Part shown: positions 27,454-34,592 of the stretch, piece after piece
Numbering within the stretch: the first letter of the stretch is position 1
How the letters are laid out: every line of letters begins with the position of its first letter
Source: a virus
IMG/VR virus record: IMGVR_UViG_3300020188_000808
Span: 62,001 to 126,000 of that record
Strand: one strand, 5' to 3'
Length of the DNA stretch: 64,000 nucleotides
Translations under genes and position numbers: made by a program
Notes under the pieces: generated by a model
Told to the model about the DNA's origin: nothing
The model's input: the letters and a program-made list of their open reading frames with translations, nothing else
Database searches by the model: none

Positions 27454-28905
27454 TTAACCGAGTGCTAACGTATAGATAAACCCTAATTCTTCCATAAAGT
27501 CTGTAGTAATTGCATCACCTGCTCCTGACACGTTAGCCCATTGTGTTCCGTCCCAAGTTTCTAAATATGACAGTCCAGTATTGAATCGTGTGGTACCTAA
27601 TGCTTGTCCAGCAGGTCTAGCGGCTGTTGATCCATATGGTATTCTTAGTCCATATGTGTCATCAAACTCAATATATCCGTATATTCCTGTCTTACTAAGT
27701 ATTAAGTTGTTAGTTGGGTGTGTATTAGTAATAGTATTACCGGTTAGTTTAAAGTTTCCTGCAATAACACTACCTGTACCATTTGCTGTTAAGTTGATTG
27801 CATCATTAGTTCCTGCTGAACTAATTGTTCCATTGTCAATTGTAATGCTGTCTTGTGATACAAGTTTATGTGCAGTTAATCCATCAACGCCCATGTTAAC
27901 ATTTGTTACACCATTAGTATAAAAATCAAATCTATTACTGCTGTCTGCTAATACATAAGTTTGTCTATCTTCACTCCATATACCTTTTAGTGGAGTATAT
28001 GCATTTGAAAATAACTCAAAGAAATTAGTTGTTGTATTATATCTAACATCTCTATAAGTGTTTGGGCGTTCTGCCTCTGTACCATGAGGAACATTTAACG
28101 CTCCAGCGGCACTAATTCCAATACTTGTATCTGGATCAATTACTAAATCGCCCGATGTTGTTGAAAGAACGCCACCGGAAACTCTTATATTATCAATAAC
28201 AACTGCGCCTGTACCACTAGCACGAATAATCAAATTGTTACCTGAGCTTCTAGTTGTAATTACGCCTGTATCAATTTCAATATCGCCAAATACTGCTTTA
28301 CCAGCAGTAACATTGTTCCACATTTTAGTAGGACTACCTAAGTTTAATAAGTCCTCAGTTCTTCTAGGATTTATATCTTGACTAAAGTCTACACTACCAA
28401 AATTAAGGGTATCACTTGCTTCATCACCAAAGTTAAAAGTTCCACCTGTGCTAACATTGCCACTAATAGTAATATTGCCATTGGCATGCATATTACCTAG
28501 TTGTACAACACTTTTTAAAAAATGTGTGCGGCCTGAACCATTAGGGTCAAACGTAATATCGCTGTTTGACAAACTAGTAATTAGATTGTCGTTGAATCTT
28601 AAATTTTCAGTTCTAAGTTCTTCAGCACGAATGTTTGCTTGTGAGTCTAAATTAATATCACCTACAACTGCTCTAGCACCTAATGTATTAATTTCAATAT
28701 TGCCGCCAGTTATGCGTGTTGCATATGGATCAATAATTTTTATTTGTCCGTTAATTTGTAATAAATCTGTAGGGGAATCTGTTCTAACACCAATACGATT
28801 GTTACTAGAACCAATAGATAATAGGTCAGTTTCAAATTTAAGATCGGATTGTGTACGTACTAAGTTTGATGCTAGTAACGGACCGGATATTCTCGCAATG
28901 GCCAT
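27454..28905 (-). CDS. Fibre-like virion protein
   Basis: 483 residues, paralogous to 25836-27311. It shares the N-terminal ARISGPLLASNLVR..SDLKFETDLLS...NRIGV, NSDITFDPNGSGR, GNITISGNVSTGG, a central RP...RYNTTTNFFELF and a C-terminal RPAGQALGTTRFNT..SYLETWDGTQW, ending FIYTLALG. The two genes are adjacent, each with its own late motif, which suggests tandem duplication. The ribosome site is GGAGG. Confidence 0.8.
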   Translation of the reverse strand: MAIARISGPLLASNLVRTQSDLKFETDLLSIGSSNNRIGVRTDSPTDLLQINGQIKIIDPYATRITGGNIEINTLGARAVVGDINLDSQANIRAEELRTENLRFNDNLITSLSNSDITFDPNGSGRTHFLKSVVQLGNMHANGNITISGNVSTGGTFNFGDEASDTLNFGSVDFSQDINPRRTEDLLNLGSPTKMWNNVTAGKAVFGDIEIDTGVITTRSSGNNLIIRASGTGAVVIDNIRVSGGVLSTTSGDLVIDPDTSIGISAAGALNVPHGTEAERPNTYRDVRYNTTTNFFELFSNAYTPLKGIWSEDRQTYVLADSSNRFDFYTNGVTNVNMGVDGLTAHKLVSQDSITIDNGTISSAGTNDAINLTANGTGSVIAGNFKLTGNTITNTHPTNNLILSKTGIYGYIEFDDTYGLRIPYGSTAARPAGQALGTTRFNTGLSYLETWDGTQWANVSGAGDAITTDFMEELGFIYTLALG

Positions 28906-28920
28906 TATGCCCTCCTATAC

Positions 28921-28930
28921 TATATTTATA
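28921..28930 (-). promoter_or_regulatory. Late promoter motif TATAAATATA
   Basis: Exact T4 late consensus TATAAATA, followed by TAGGAGGG and the start at 28905. Confidence 0.7.
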
Positions 28931-28934
28931 GGAT

Positions 28935-29438
28935 TTACTTGTCGAAGTTGTGGAAGATTGTTACTGGTTTTCCTGTTGGTACTGGTGTGCCAAATACTAC
29001 ATACCATCCTGCGGCATAACCACTTGGATTTTGTTCTAATGTATAGTTAGTTGTAGGTATTTGTAAAACGTTTTCTACCATTACAAGAATGTTTTGTGCG
29101 GCCGCTGGCGCTGGATTATAACTGTCGCCGTTGTTTAGTGGACCAAATTTTGTTTCTACATCGTTGCCATTACCTGCGGATTGTACGACAATATTAGCTG
29201 GAGCAAATCTTCTTACAGGTGCCCAAGACCCTGCTTCATAATTTTCAAACACATTAGTTGTAGTGTTGTAACGCATCATTCCATTAGTTGGATTTAAAGG
29301 TTGTTGAGCTGTAGTACCAACTGGTATCATTACAGCATTGTTACTATCTAAAGTAACTAATCCGTTGATGTCTCTACGAATATCTTTATTACCGTAGATT
29401 CCTCTAGCATTTGTACTTTGTGCTTTTAAAAAACGCAT
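28935..29438 (-). CDS. Virion structural protein
   Basis: 167 residues. The N-terminal half has RRDINGLVTLDSNNAVMIPVGTTAQQPLNPTNGMMRYNTTTNVFE, the same segment used in the fibre proteins at 25836 and 27454. The C-terminal half is distinct (MVENVLQIPTTNYTLEQNPSGYAAGWYVVFG). The start follows the stop of 29440-29772 after one base, so coupling is likely. A tail or fibre-associated role is inferred. Confidence 0.75.
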   Translation of the reverse strand: MRFLKAQSTNARGIYGNKDIRRDINGLVTLDSNNAVMIPVGTTAQQPLNPTNGMMRYNTTTNVFENYEAGSWAPVRRFAPANIVVQSAGNGNDVETKFGPLNNGDSYNPAPAAAQNILVMVENVLQIPTTNYTLEQNPSGYAAGWYVVFGTPVPTGKPVTIFHNFDK

Positions 29439-29439
29439 A

Positions 29440-29772
29440 TTAAACTTCCAAATAACTAACTGTTACACTTAAATTTAAAGGTGCTTGACTTAGTACAGTT
29501 ACTGAATCTCCTGCTGATAAAATAACTTTTTCACTATCAAATGTAAAAGTTTCTCCACCTGGTACAGGCATCTCTTTAACAACCATATTAGTATTACTCT
29601 TAGGTTGTGATTGCTGTACAAAATGTAAATCAAAAGAAGTATCATTAGTGCCTGCCGCATCATATGCCGCTGTATTACACACCATAATAGTTGTAATAGC
29701 ATATGATTTATTCGCTGGTACTGTTAGTACTACTGTGTCTGTTGCGCCTATTGTTGTTTGTGCTATTGCCAT
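29440..29772 (-). CDS. Small beta-sandwich virion protein
   Basis: 110 residues. TVVLTVPANKSYAITTIMVCNTA ... SFDLHFV ... VPGGETFTFDSEKVILSAGDSVTVLS ... VSYLEV. Third member of the family at 13276 and 25495, and the one with the clearest motif. The ribosome site is AAGGA. Confidence 0.75.
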   Translation of the reverse strand: MAIAQTTIGATDTVVLTVPANKSYAITTIMVCNTAAYDAAGTNDTSFDLHFVQQSQPKSNTNMVVKEMPVPGGETFTFDSEKVILSAGDSVTVLSQAPLNLSVTVSYLEV

Positions 29773-29784
29773 ATTGTTGCTTCC

Positions 29785-30753
29785 TTAAAAAATCATACTT
29801 AAAAGTAATGATCTATTTTTACTTACTAATTCGTCGTTTACATTACTACTATTTACATAATATATTCCTGTTTTTCCCACTCCTGGTGCTTTAACATAAA
29901 TCTTTGCTCCATCTGTTGGTGCTGTAGGATCAACATTTGCATCGTCTGGACTAGGTGTTGCTAGTATATGTAATTGATCATCAACTACTACTGAACCTGC
30001 TCCTGGCGCTGATAAAACAAGATCTGCTCCACTTACTGTAGTACTAATTGTTGACTCTTGTATTCTTAAATCGTGTAACTCTGATCTATTTTTAAAAAAT
30101 GTATTATTAGTTGTACCATCAACCGTAATTATAAACTTACTAGTTGTTCCAGTTTCTTCAAAATCTTCAACTATAATTTCTGTAGGACTAGAAGTTCCAG
30201 ATTTTAGTTTTTTAAAGTTTGCCGCGGCAACCTGTGTTGCAACTGCACCGTCAACGTATGCTTTGTTTGGAATATGATCATCATCTGTAATTTGATCTTC
30301 ATAATTGTTAGTACCACTAACACTAATGACGCCTGTGCCTGCATTGATTAAGTATAAATCGCCGCCGCCTGTTGAAATACTTCTAACATTTAAGCCAATG
30401 TTGCCACCACTTTCATCAATTAGTGTAAATGCACCTGTCTTAATTGTTTGCGTAACTGGATCATTCCAAGTAATAGTTTCGTCGAATAAAATTTGTGTAT
30501 CAGGTAAACTACCTCTTTCAATTCTAACACCAGATTGATTAAGAGTTACTCCTGCACCTTGCTCGCCTGCATTGAGTACAATAATGTTATCATTAATGTT
30601 TAAATCTGTACTTGTGACATTAGTTTGTTGGCCATTAACAACTAAATCTCCTGTGAGATATAATTGACCAATTTGATTACCGGTATCAATAGTAACGGTT
30701 CCGCCACTTTGTACCTTTACTGTATAATCACCATCTGTTACTAATTGTCTCAT
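29785..30753 (-). CDS. Fibre-like virion protein
   Basis: 322 residues. MRQLVTDGDYTVKVQSGGTVTIDTGNQIGQLYLTGDLVVNG is a fibre-shaft start. It contains NINDNIIVLNAGE, IPNKAYVDGAV (a common fibre motif) and TISTTVSGADLVLSAPGAGSVVVDD, as in its neighbours. The ribosome site is AAGGA. Confidence 0.8.
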   Translation of the reverse strand: MRQLVTDGDYTVKVQSGGTVTIDTGNQIGQLYLTGDLVVNGQQTNVTSTDLNINDNIIVLNAGEQGAGVTLNQSGVRIERGSLPDTQILFDETITWNDPVTQTIKTGAFTLIDESGGNIGLNVRSISTGGGDLYLINAGTGVISVSGTNNYEDQITDDDHIPNKAYVDGAVATQVAAANFKKLKSGTSSPTEIIVEDFEETGTTSKFIITVDGTTNNTFFKNRSELHDLRIQESTISTTVSGADLVLSAPGAGSVVVDDQLHILATPSPDDANVDPTAPTDGAKIYVKAPGVGKTGIYYVNSSNVNDELVSKNRSLLLSMIF

Positions 30754-30771
30754 TTATTGTTCCTTAATAAA

Positions 30772-30791
30772 GTGGGGGATTGCTCCCCCAC
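30772..30791 (-). terminator. Hairpin terminator
   Basis: An 8-bp perfect stem GTGGGGGA/TCCCCCAC with a 4-nt loop, just after the stop of 30805-31230, followed on the minus strand by CTTTATT. The U-tract is short, so read-through into 29785-30753 is possible. Confidence 0.6.
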
Positions 30792-30804
30792 ATAATTACC
30801 TACT

Positions 30805-31230
30805 TTAGTCTGCTGGATCGTCTGACTCAAAGTCATCAGCATCTGGTGCGCCATCAACGTTGTCGATAACAGCATCATCACCTGCTTCTTCCATTTCAAC
30901 AGTAGCACCTGTACCAGTGAAGTCCCATTTGATCTTATCGCCTGCTCCTTCAAGTTGTACCAAGTGTGCAGTAATCTTAGTTACTTGCTTTGGAGTTGCT
31001 CCGTCTAAGACTGTAATAGTCATTTCGCCTGCCGCAACTGCCGCACTTGCTTTATTAACTAAGAAACAATCTTTTGTAGCTGTACCGTCTGTGCAACGGA
31101 ATTTTTTACTTCCAAGTTGCTTAACAATCCAGCCGTTTACTGATCCAGTTCCATTGTGAAACTGTACTTTAATTTCGTCACCGCCTGCTGTAGGTGGGCC
31201 AAAATATCTTTTGTTTAGTGGTCTTCCCAT
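30805..31230 (-). CDS. Virion structural protein of marine T4-like phages
   Basis: 141 residues. MGRPLNKRYFGPPTAGGDEIKVQFHNG is a start I recognise from marine T4-like phage clusters. It has a beta-rich middle (KKFRCTDGTATKDCFLVNK) and an acidic C-terminal tail (DDAVIDNVDGAPDADDFESDDPAD). The ribosome site is AAGGAG, and its late promoter lies ~87 nt upstream with a CCGCA-TGT-TGCGG hairpin in the leader. It is a separate transcription unit ending at the 30772-30791 hairpin. Function unknown. Confidence 0.8.
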   Translation of the reverse strand: MGRPLNKRYFGPPTAGGDEIKVQFHNGTGSVNGWIVKQLGSKKFRCTDGTATKDCFLVNKASAAVAAGEMTITVLDGATPKQVTKITAHLVQLEGAGDKIKWDFTGTGATVEMEEAGDDAVIDNVDGAPDADDFESDDPAD

Positions 31231-31316
31231 TTGTTTTCTCCTTTAAAACGTTCTAGGTTTACGCAGTGGGTCAGTTCTGCATAAGTCCGCAACATGCGGC
31301 ACGATTATTGACACAA

Positions 31317-31325
31317 GTATTTATC
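31317..31325 (-). promoter_or_regulatory. Late promoter motif GATAAATAC
   Basis: Motif for the unit 30805-31230, with an 85-nt leader that includes a small hairpin. Confidence 0.55.
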
Positions 31326-31328
31326 TGA

Positions 31329-31736
31329 TTAATCAATTCGTACGGTTAATGAAATAAAATCCCTTACAAAATCAAATTGTGTTTCTAATACTTCAAACAG
31401 ATGGCCGTTTAAACTTGTTTTAACTAGGCTGTAGCTGTTCTTTCCTATGTTGCTATAGTAATGCTTGTCTAAGCCGTATCGACGTCCGTAAGACGGAAAT
31501 ACGCTTGTTACAAATAGGCATGTGTCACCTAATTCTTTAGCTGTTAATCTATAAGGTTGTTTTAGTGCAAGGTAAGATTGTGCAAAACTTTCAACGGGAA
31601 GGAAATTTGGTTTATCTATTTTAGATGCAAGAAGCATTACTACATATGCTTCAACTTCTACCGGAAGTTCGTATCCTGTAGTCGACTGTGTCTCTTGGAC
31701 AAGGTCGTAAAAGACTGTGGTGTACTCGTCCTTCAT
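31329..31736 (-). CDS. Conserved protein of unknown function, apparently leaderless
   Basis: 135 residues, MKDEYTTVFYDLVQETQSTTGYELPVEVEAYVVMLLASKID.... It is mixed helix and strand, ending FDFVRDFISLTVRID, with no motif recognised. No ribosome site precedes the ATG. Instead GACTAAATAC ends 4 nt before it, which would place transcription start at or near the A of the ATG. Its position just ahead of the structural cluster suggests a late function. Confidence 0.75.
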   Translation of the reverse strand: MKDEYTTVFYDLVQETQSTTGYELPVEVEAYVVMLLASKIDKPNFLPVESFAQSYLALKQPYRLTAKELGDTCLFVTSVFPSYGRRYGLDKHYYSNIGKNSYSLVKTSLNGHLFEVLETQFDFVRDFISLTVRID

Positions 31737-31740
31737 ACAA

Positions 31741-31750
31741 GTATTTAGTC
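31741..31750 (-). promoter_or_regulatory. Late promoter motif GACTAAATAC, 4 nt before ATG
   Basis: Fused to the downstream end of the terminator 31756-31780 and ending 4 nt before the start at 31736. Confidence 0.65.
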
Positions 31751-31755
31751 ATAAA

Positions 31756-31780
31756 AATAGGCCCAATTATTGGGCCTATT
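31756..31780 (-). terminator. Rho-independent terminator of the PiT-like gene
   Basis: A perfect 10-bp stem AATAGGCCCA/TGGGCCTATT with a 5-nt loop, followed on the minus strand by TTTTTA. It lies 6 nt after the stop of 31787-32752. Confidence 0.85.
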
Positions 31781-31786
31781 CTGGTT

Positions 31787-32752
31787 TTACATTCCTATTT
31801 GATTAGGAACAATGATGTAGTGAATAGCAAGTACCACTCCAACTGATGCGCCTAAGCCAATCATCATCTTAAAGAAGTCTTTGGTCACCAACGGAAATAC
31901 TGTCTTAAACTTTTCCTTGCCTGTCATAGTTGCCATAGCAAGTTCACGTCCACATAGTAGTCCTACAAACACCCACGTTGTTGACATAGGTATATCGTTT
32001 AGTTCTTTAAAGAAGAATAAGATCAACCAGTACACACCATCAATGATAGTTGCTGAACGCACATATCTTGTGTTGTGTTTTTCTAGTACAATCTTTTGGA
32101 TCTTACCACCACCCTCTCTAAACATAAATGCTAGTCCTACAACAAACACAACGCTCACTAGGATCATTAGGTCCCATGGAACTTGTCTGGGAAGGAACAC
32201 AGCAATATTTGCCATGTCATGACTTAGCCAAGTAAACCACAGGAAGCCTGTTGTTACCCATTGTGCTATTCGCCACGCTTTCTTATGTTGTTCTTTGACA
32301 GGCTTTGCTTCGTCTAGTAGTTTAGTAACTCCTATCCAAATAATGTATGCCGCGACTGCCGCGACAGCATAGCCCATCATGCTTTTCATAAGCATCTTCT
32401 CTAGTACAAAGGTACTTGCGAAGGCACTTAATACTAAAAAAGAAGTACTAACTGGTACTCCTATTCGTGTAAGTATTAATAATAGTCCTGGTGCCATTGC
32501 GTGATACCATTGTATCTCTTGGAACGGTATTTTGTTTAGTCGTCCATAACTAATATCTCCACCGTTGGTATACCAACCATACCAAAGTGTATACAGTAGA
32601 ACAGCCGAAGCCGCTCCCCACATCGCTTTCCAATTAAATTTTTCGTTATTACTTGCGATCCATGTACCGAGAGTCTGTACACTATCATTTGCGATAACTG
32701 CGTAACCTGCGAACAGGAAACCTACAGCCATCCATAGGGTGAGTGCGTCCAT
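31787..32752 (-). CDS. PiT/PHO4-type inorganic phosphate transporter-like membrane protein
   Basis: 321 residues from the ATG at 32752, chosen because AGAGGAG precedes it by about 8 nt; an upstream in-frame ATG at 32794 lacks a ribosome site. About nine hydrophobic segments are visible. Family signatures occur in both halves: AVIANDSVQTLGT (~19-30) and the related WLSHDMANIAVF (~175-186), plus GVPVSTSFLVL (~98-108) and IPMSTTWVFVGLLCGREL (~254-271). PHO4-family carriers move phosphate (rarely sulphate) with Na+ or H+. Expression would raise phosphate uptake during infection (inference). It has its own promoter region, leader and terminator. Some family residues (GANDVAN) are altered. Confidence 0.75.
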   Translation of the reverse strand: MDALTLWMAVGFLFAGYAVIANDSVQTLGTWIASNNEKFNWKAMWGAASAVLLYTLWYGWYTNGGDISYGRLNKIPFQEIQWYHAMAPGLLLILTRIGVPVSTSFLVLSAFASTFVLEKMLMKSMMGYAVAAVAAYIIWIGVTKLLDEAKPVKEQHKKAWRIAQWVTTGFLWFTWLSHDMANIAVFLPRQVPWDLMILVSVVFVVGLAFMFREGGGKIQKIVLEKHNTRYVRSATIIDGVYWLILFFFKELNDIPMSTTWVFVGLLCGRELAMATMTGKEKFKTVFPLVTKDFFKMMIGLGASVGVVLAIHYIIVPNQIGM

Positions 32753-32844
32753 TATTATTTCTCCTCTGCTTGCCGCTTTTACCACGGCGCTCACATACTA
32801 AGACAAGGCTCAACGTTGCCCTGCTGGAACATTATTGTTCGCAA

Positions 32845-32854
32845 TTATTTAGTG
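32845..32854 (-). promoter_or_regulatory. Late-type motif CACTAAATAA
   Basis: Upstream of a ~85-nt leader to the PiT-like gene. The leader contains GCCG...CGGC and GGC...GCC complementarity. Confidence 0.4.
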
Positions 32855-32883
32855 AATAGAAGATTACAGTTTTGTTACAGTGA

Positions 32884-32912
32884 CAAAAAAAGCACCCGAA
32901 GGTGCTTTTTTT
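32884..32912 (-). terminator. Rho-independent terminator with UUCG loop
   Basis: GCACC/GGTGC stem extended by A and T runs on both sides, so it can work in both directions. On the minus strand the loop reads TTCG. It directly follows the stop of 32915-33226. Confidence 0.85.
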
Positions 32913-32914
32913 GG

Positions 32915-33226
32915 TTACTTCTCTTGTGCTGGGAAGTCTAATGGATTCCTTGGTTTAAACTGAATGTTCATATCGGTTAGATATGGATCGCAACCTTTGT
33001 CTTCTAAACGCATTGCGAGCCACATCTCAAATGACTCCTTGTCTTCAAACGTACGAGTAAACTCGTAACTCTTGAACGGTAATTCCCTATTGAACGTTAC
33101 TACTACTTCGTTCGCGTTTGCGTCTGTAACAAATCCAAACATCACTGTTACAAACATTACAAGTCCTATAAGCATTACACTCAATGCTCCGGGACAATTC
33201 TTTTCATTACAACTTGTACCTATCAT
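32915..33226 (-). CDS. Small membrane-anchored or secreted protein
   Basis: 103 residues from ATG 33226, 6 nt after GGAG. An ATG three bases upstream and a TTG at 33238 are also in frame but closer to or ahead of the ribosome site. After a Cys-containing N-terminus (MIGTSCNEKNCPG) a hydrophobic segment (~14-34, ALSVMLIGLVMFVTVMFGFV) ends in TDANANE, resembling a signal-peptidase site. The mature part is charged (FNRELPFKSYEFTRTFEDKESFEMW) with one Cys. Periplasmic or inner-membrane location is inferred. Function unknown; monocistronic between a strong promoter and a terminator. Confidence 0.65.
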   Translation of the reverse strand: MIGTSCNEKNCPGALSVMLIGLVMFVTVMFGFVTDANANEVVVTFNRELPFKSYEFTRTFEDKESFEMWLAMRLEDKGCDPYLTDMNIQFKPRNPLDFPAQEK

Positions 33227-33247
33227 CATAGTCTCCAAATTTTAGTC

Positions 33248-33332
33248 ATAAAAAAAGGCGACTTGCTGTAGCCTTTAAGCATCGCTACTTGGGTCGCCTT
33301 CCGATTGTGTGTTTACTCTATTAGTAAACAAT
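33248..33332 (-). ncRNA. Candidate ~85-nt small RNA or attenuator leader
   Basis: On the minus strand a near-consensus sigma70 promoter (33339-33366) is followed by a GTTTACT/AGTAAAC hairpin. Next comes an 8-bp AAGGCGAC/GTCGCCTT stem (33255-33262 with 33293-33300) enclosing a GTAGC/GCTAC stem, then seven T. Transcription would end before the ribosome site of 32915-33226. It is therefore either a free small RNA or an attenuator of that gene. No known RNA family recognised. Confidence 0.5.
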
Positions 33333-33338
33333 AATATT

Positions 33339-33366
33339 ATTATACAAGTATTTAGTAATTTGTCAA
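33339..33366 (-). promoter_or_regulatory. Near-consensus sigma70 promoter TTGACA-16-TATAAT
   Basis: -35 TTGACA at 33361-33366 and -10 TATAAT at 33339-33344 with a 16-bp spacer. The spacer also contains CTAAATAC (33348-33355), a late-type motif, so the site may be read both early and late. Confidence 0.75.
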
Positions 33367-33479
33367 CCTAGTTTCGCACTTTTTGACAGAATCTAGCACT
33401 GAATATTTTTATGGGTATATAAAAATAACTAATGACACTATTACTAAAGTAATAAGCCATTTGTGTCCATCGTGGAGTT

Positions 33480-33776
33480 TCACACGCAACCAGTCGGCTT
33501 GGGGAGCCCACCATACTTGGCAATCTGTTTCATTGGACCGGTCTTCCAAGCATCATACAGGCCTTTTGCTTTGCGATCCATGCCCAATGCTTTACCAAAG
33601 TCCTTTACTCGTGGCACCATTGATGTTTCTTCATACATAGAACGTGCTAACATAATGTGGCTTACCTGTTCTTCGGTAAGCGTCTTGTCATCTTCACGAG
33701 CCATAGAGTGCATTACTTCCTCACTCCAATCACTCATTGACACGAGGAATCCGTCACCGTCTCTTTCAATACTCAT
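33480..33776 (-). CDS. TusE/DsrC family sulfur-relay protein
   Basis: 98 residues. Recognisable DsrC/TusE features are GFLVSMSDWSEEVM, the L(T)EEQ helix with ARSMYEE, VPRVKDFGKALGMD and the C-terminal arm GPMKQIAKYGGLPKPTGCV with the penultimate Cys97 that carries sulfur. The second arm cysteine of true DsrC (…ACKIAGLPKP…) is Ala here, which fits TusE-like relay proteins rather than the sulfite-reductase partner. TusE takes sulfur from TusBCD for tRNA 2-thiouridine. A host tRNA- or sulfur-metabolism role in infection is inferred. It overlaps the upstream gene by 4 nt (ATGA). Confidence 0.88.
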   Translation of the reverse strand: MSIERDGDGFLVSMSDWSEEVMHSMAREDDKTLTEEQVSHIMLARSMYEETSMVPRVKDFGKALGMDRKAKGLYDAWKTGPMKQIAKYGGLPKPTGCV

Positions 33777-33955
33777 ACTTCATTTCTCCATAAGTTGTTT
33801 TTTGCAATGTAATCAAAGTTCCAACGCCCTGCGTCAGGTCTCTTGATTATGTCCTCTTTCTTAAACGTGTTGCGAGGGTTAACAACATTATCCTTGTTAC
33901 CGCCAATGGTGTGGTCTAACATCATCTGCTTTCCATACTTGATCCTCTTGATCAT
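33773..33955 (-). CDS. Small conserved-looking protein, 60 aa
   Basis: Start ATG 33955 is chosen because AAGGAGAAAGG sits directly upstream; longer in-frame starts have none. The protein is basic (MIKRIKYGKQMMLDHTIGGN ... FKKEDIIKRPDAGRWNFDYIAKNNLWRNEV) with an Asn/Asp- and Trp-containing C-terminus. It is translationally coupled to the TusE/DsrC gene (ATGA overlap). No family recognised. A partner or regulator of the downstream gene is possible. Confidence 0.6.
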   Translation of the reverse strand: MIKRIKYGKQMMLDHTIGGNKDNVVNPRNTFKKEDIIKRPDAGRWNFDYIAKNNLWRNEV

Positions 33956-34097
33956 CTCCTTTCTCCTTGTTATTTGCAGGGTCACCTGCTTCCAAATTAT
34001 CCAAGTCAGGATTCTTTTTTCCGTGTGGATAACGCTTGCCATCCTTATGGTTACCTGACTCGGTTCCTACTCCACTTATTCTTATCTTTTTCTTCAT
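33897..34097 (-). CDS. Small hydrophilic protein, 66 aa (tentative)
   Basis: It is highly charged (MKKKIRISGVGTESGNHKDGKRYPHGKK ... DDVRPHHWR). It overlaps 33773-33955 by 59 nt in another frame, which lowers confidence. Support comes from a good sigma70 promoter (34107-34134) whose transcription start would fall at or just before its ATG. No ribosome site is seen, so translation would be leaderless. Confidence 0.4.
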   Translation of the reverse strand: MKKKIRISGVGTESGNHKDGKRYPHGKKNPDLDNLEAGDPANNKEKGDDQEDQVWKADDVRPHHWR

Positions 34098-34106
34098 AGT
34101 AATACT

Positions 34107-34134
34107 ATTATACTATCGTAGCAGATAATAACAA
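34107..34134 (-). promoter_or_regulatory. Sigma70 promoter TTGTTA-16-TATAAT
   Basis: -35 at 34129-34134 and perfect -10 at 34107-34112. It should drive the 33480-34097 unit (66-aa, 60-aa and TusE/DsrC genes), which suggests early expression. Confidence 0.65.
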
Positions 34135-34178
34135 CCAGGTAATTTTTATGGGTATATAAGAAAAATTTAGTCAAAAAA

Positions 34179-34206
34179 ATAGGCCCAATGCGAACAGAGG
34201 GCCTAT
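34179..34206 (-). terminator. Rho-independent terminator of the cold-shock gene
   Basis: 8-bp stem ATAGGCCC/GGGCCTAT with a 12-nt loop, then seven T on the minus strand, 13 nt after the csp stop. Confidence 0.8.
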
Positions 34207-34219
34207 AGTTGTAGTTCTA

Positions 34220-34420
34220 CTACTTGACTGATAAGTTTATAGCAGAAGGGCCTTTTGGACCATCCTGTGTTTCAAACTCTACAGTATCGCCTTCATTCAA
34301 CGAGTGTAAGCCTGCGGCTTCTACTGCTGAAATGTGTACGAAGATATCTTTGTCTTCGGTAGCGATAAATCCAAAACCTTTAGTGGCATTGAACCATTTT
34401 ACTTTTCCTTGATTACTCAT
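34220..34420 (-). CDS. Cold-shock domain protein (CspA family)
   Basis: 66 residues, the usual CspA length. It is a single OB-fold with both nucleic-acid motifs: RNP1 KGFGFI (14-19) and RNP2 DIFVHIS (25-31). The remainder also follows the family ([24 protein letters not shown]). Csp proteins melt RNA secondary structure and promote transcription antitermination and translation. In this terminator- and hairpin-rich region a role in phage RNA handling is plausible. Ribosome site AAGGA; a ~105-nt leader follows late motif 34527-34536. Confidence 0.95.
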   Translation of the reverse strand: MSNQGKVKWFNATKGFGFIATEDKDIFVHISAVEAAGLHSLNEGDTVEFETQDGPKGPSAINLSVK

Positions 34421-34526
34421 GTTTTTCCTTGTTAGTGTTTATTTTGAGGAAGTTTGTATCTAATATTAGGGCGGGAGGGTTGTTATTTCTACTGCGTCTT
34501 GTTCTTATTACTGTCTTGTCTCAATT

Positions 34527-34536
34527 GTATTTAGTC
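34527..34536 (-). promoter_or_regulatory. Late promoter motif GACTAAATAC for csp
   Basis: It directly follows a terminator (34544-34562) and starts the csp transcription unit. Confidence 0.6.
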
Positions 34537-34543
34537 ACAAAAA

Positions 34544-34562
34544 AAACTGCATAAAGCAGTTT
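34544..34562 (-). terminator. Rho-independent terminator of the candidate ncRNA
   Basis: 7-bp stem AAACTGC/GCAGTTT, 5-nt loop, followed by eight T on the minus strand. Confidence 0.8.
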
Positions 34563-34583
34563 GGTTTTGTTTAGTTGTTATAT

Positions 34584-34592
34584 GTATTTAGC
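34584..34592 (-). promoter_or_regulatory. Late-type motif GCTAAATAC
   Basis: Lies 20 nt before the terminator 34544-34562, so a transcript from it would be very short unless it reads through into csp. Confidence 0.35.

Noticed and set aside
32753-32794. Longer start of the PiT-like gene (14 extra residues)
   Set aside because: No ribosome site at the upstream ATG, while AGAGGAG stands correctly before the ATG at 32752.
33403-34160. Repeated TTTTTATGGGTATATAA sequence (near 33407 and 34143) as a regulatory repeat
   Set aside because: Two AT-rich copies only, at different distances from genes and not in a consistent promoter position. Not enough to call a site.
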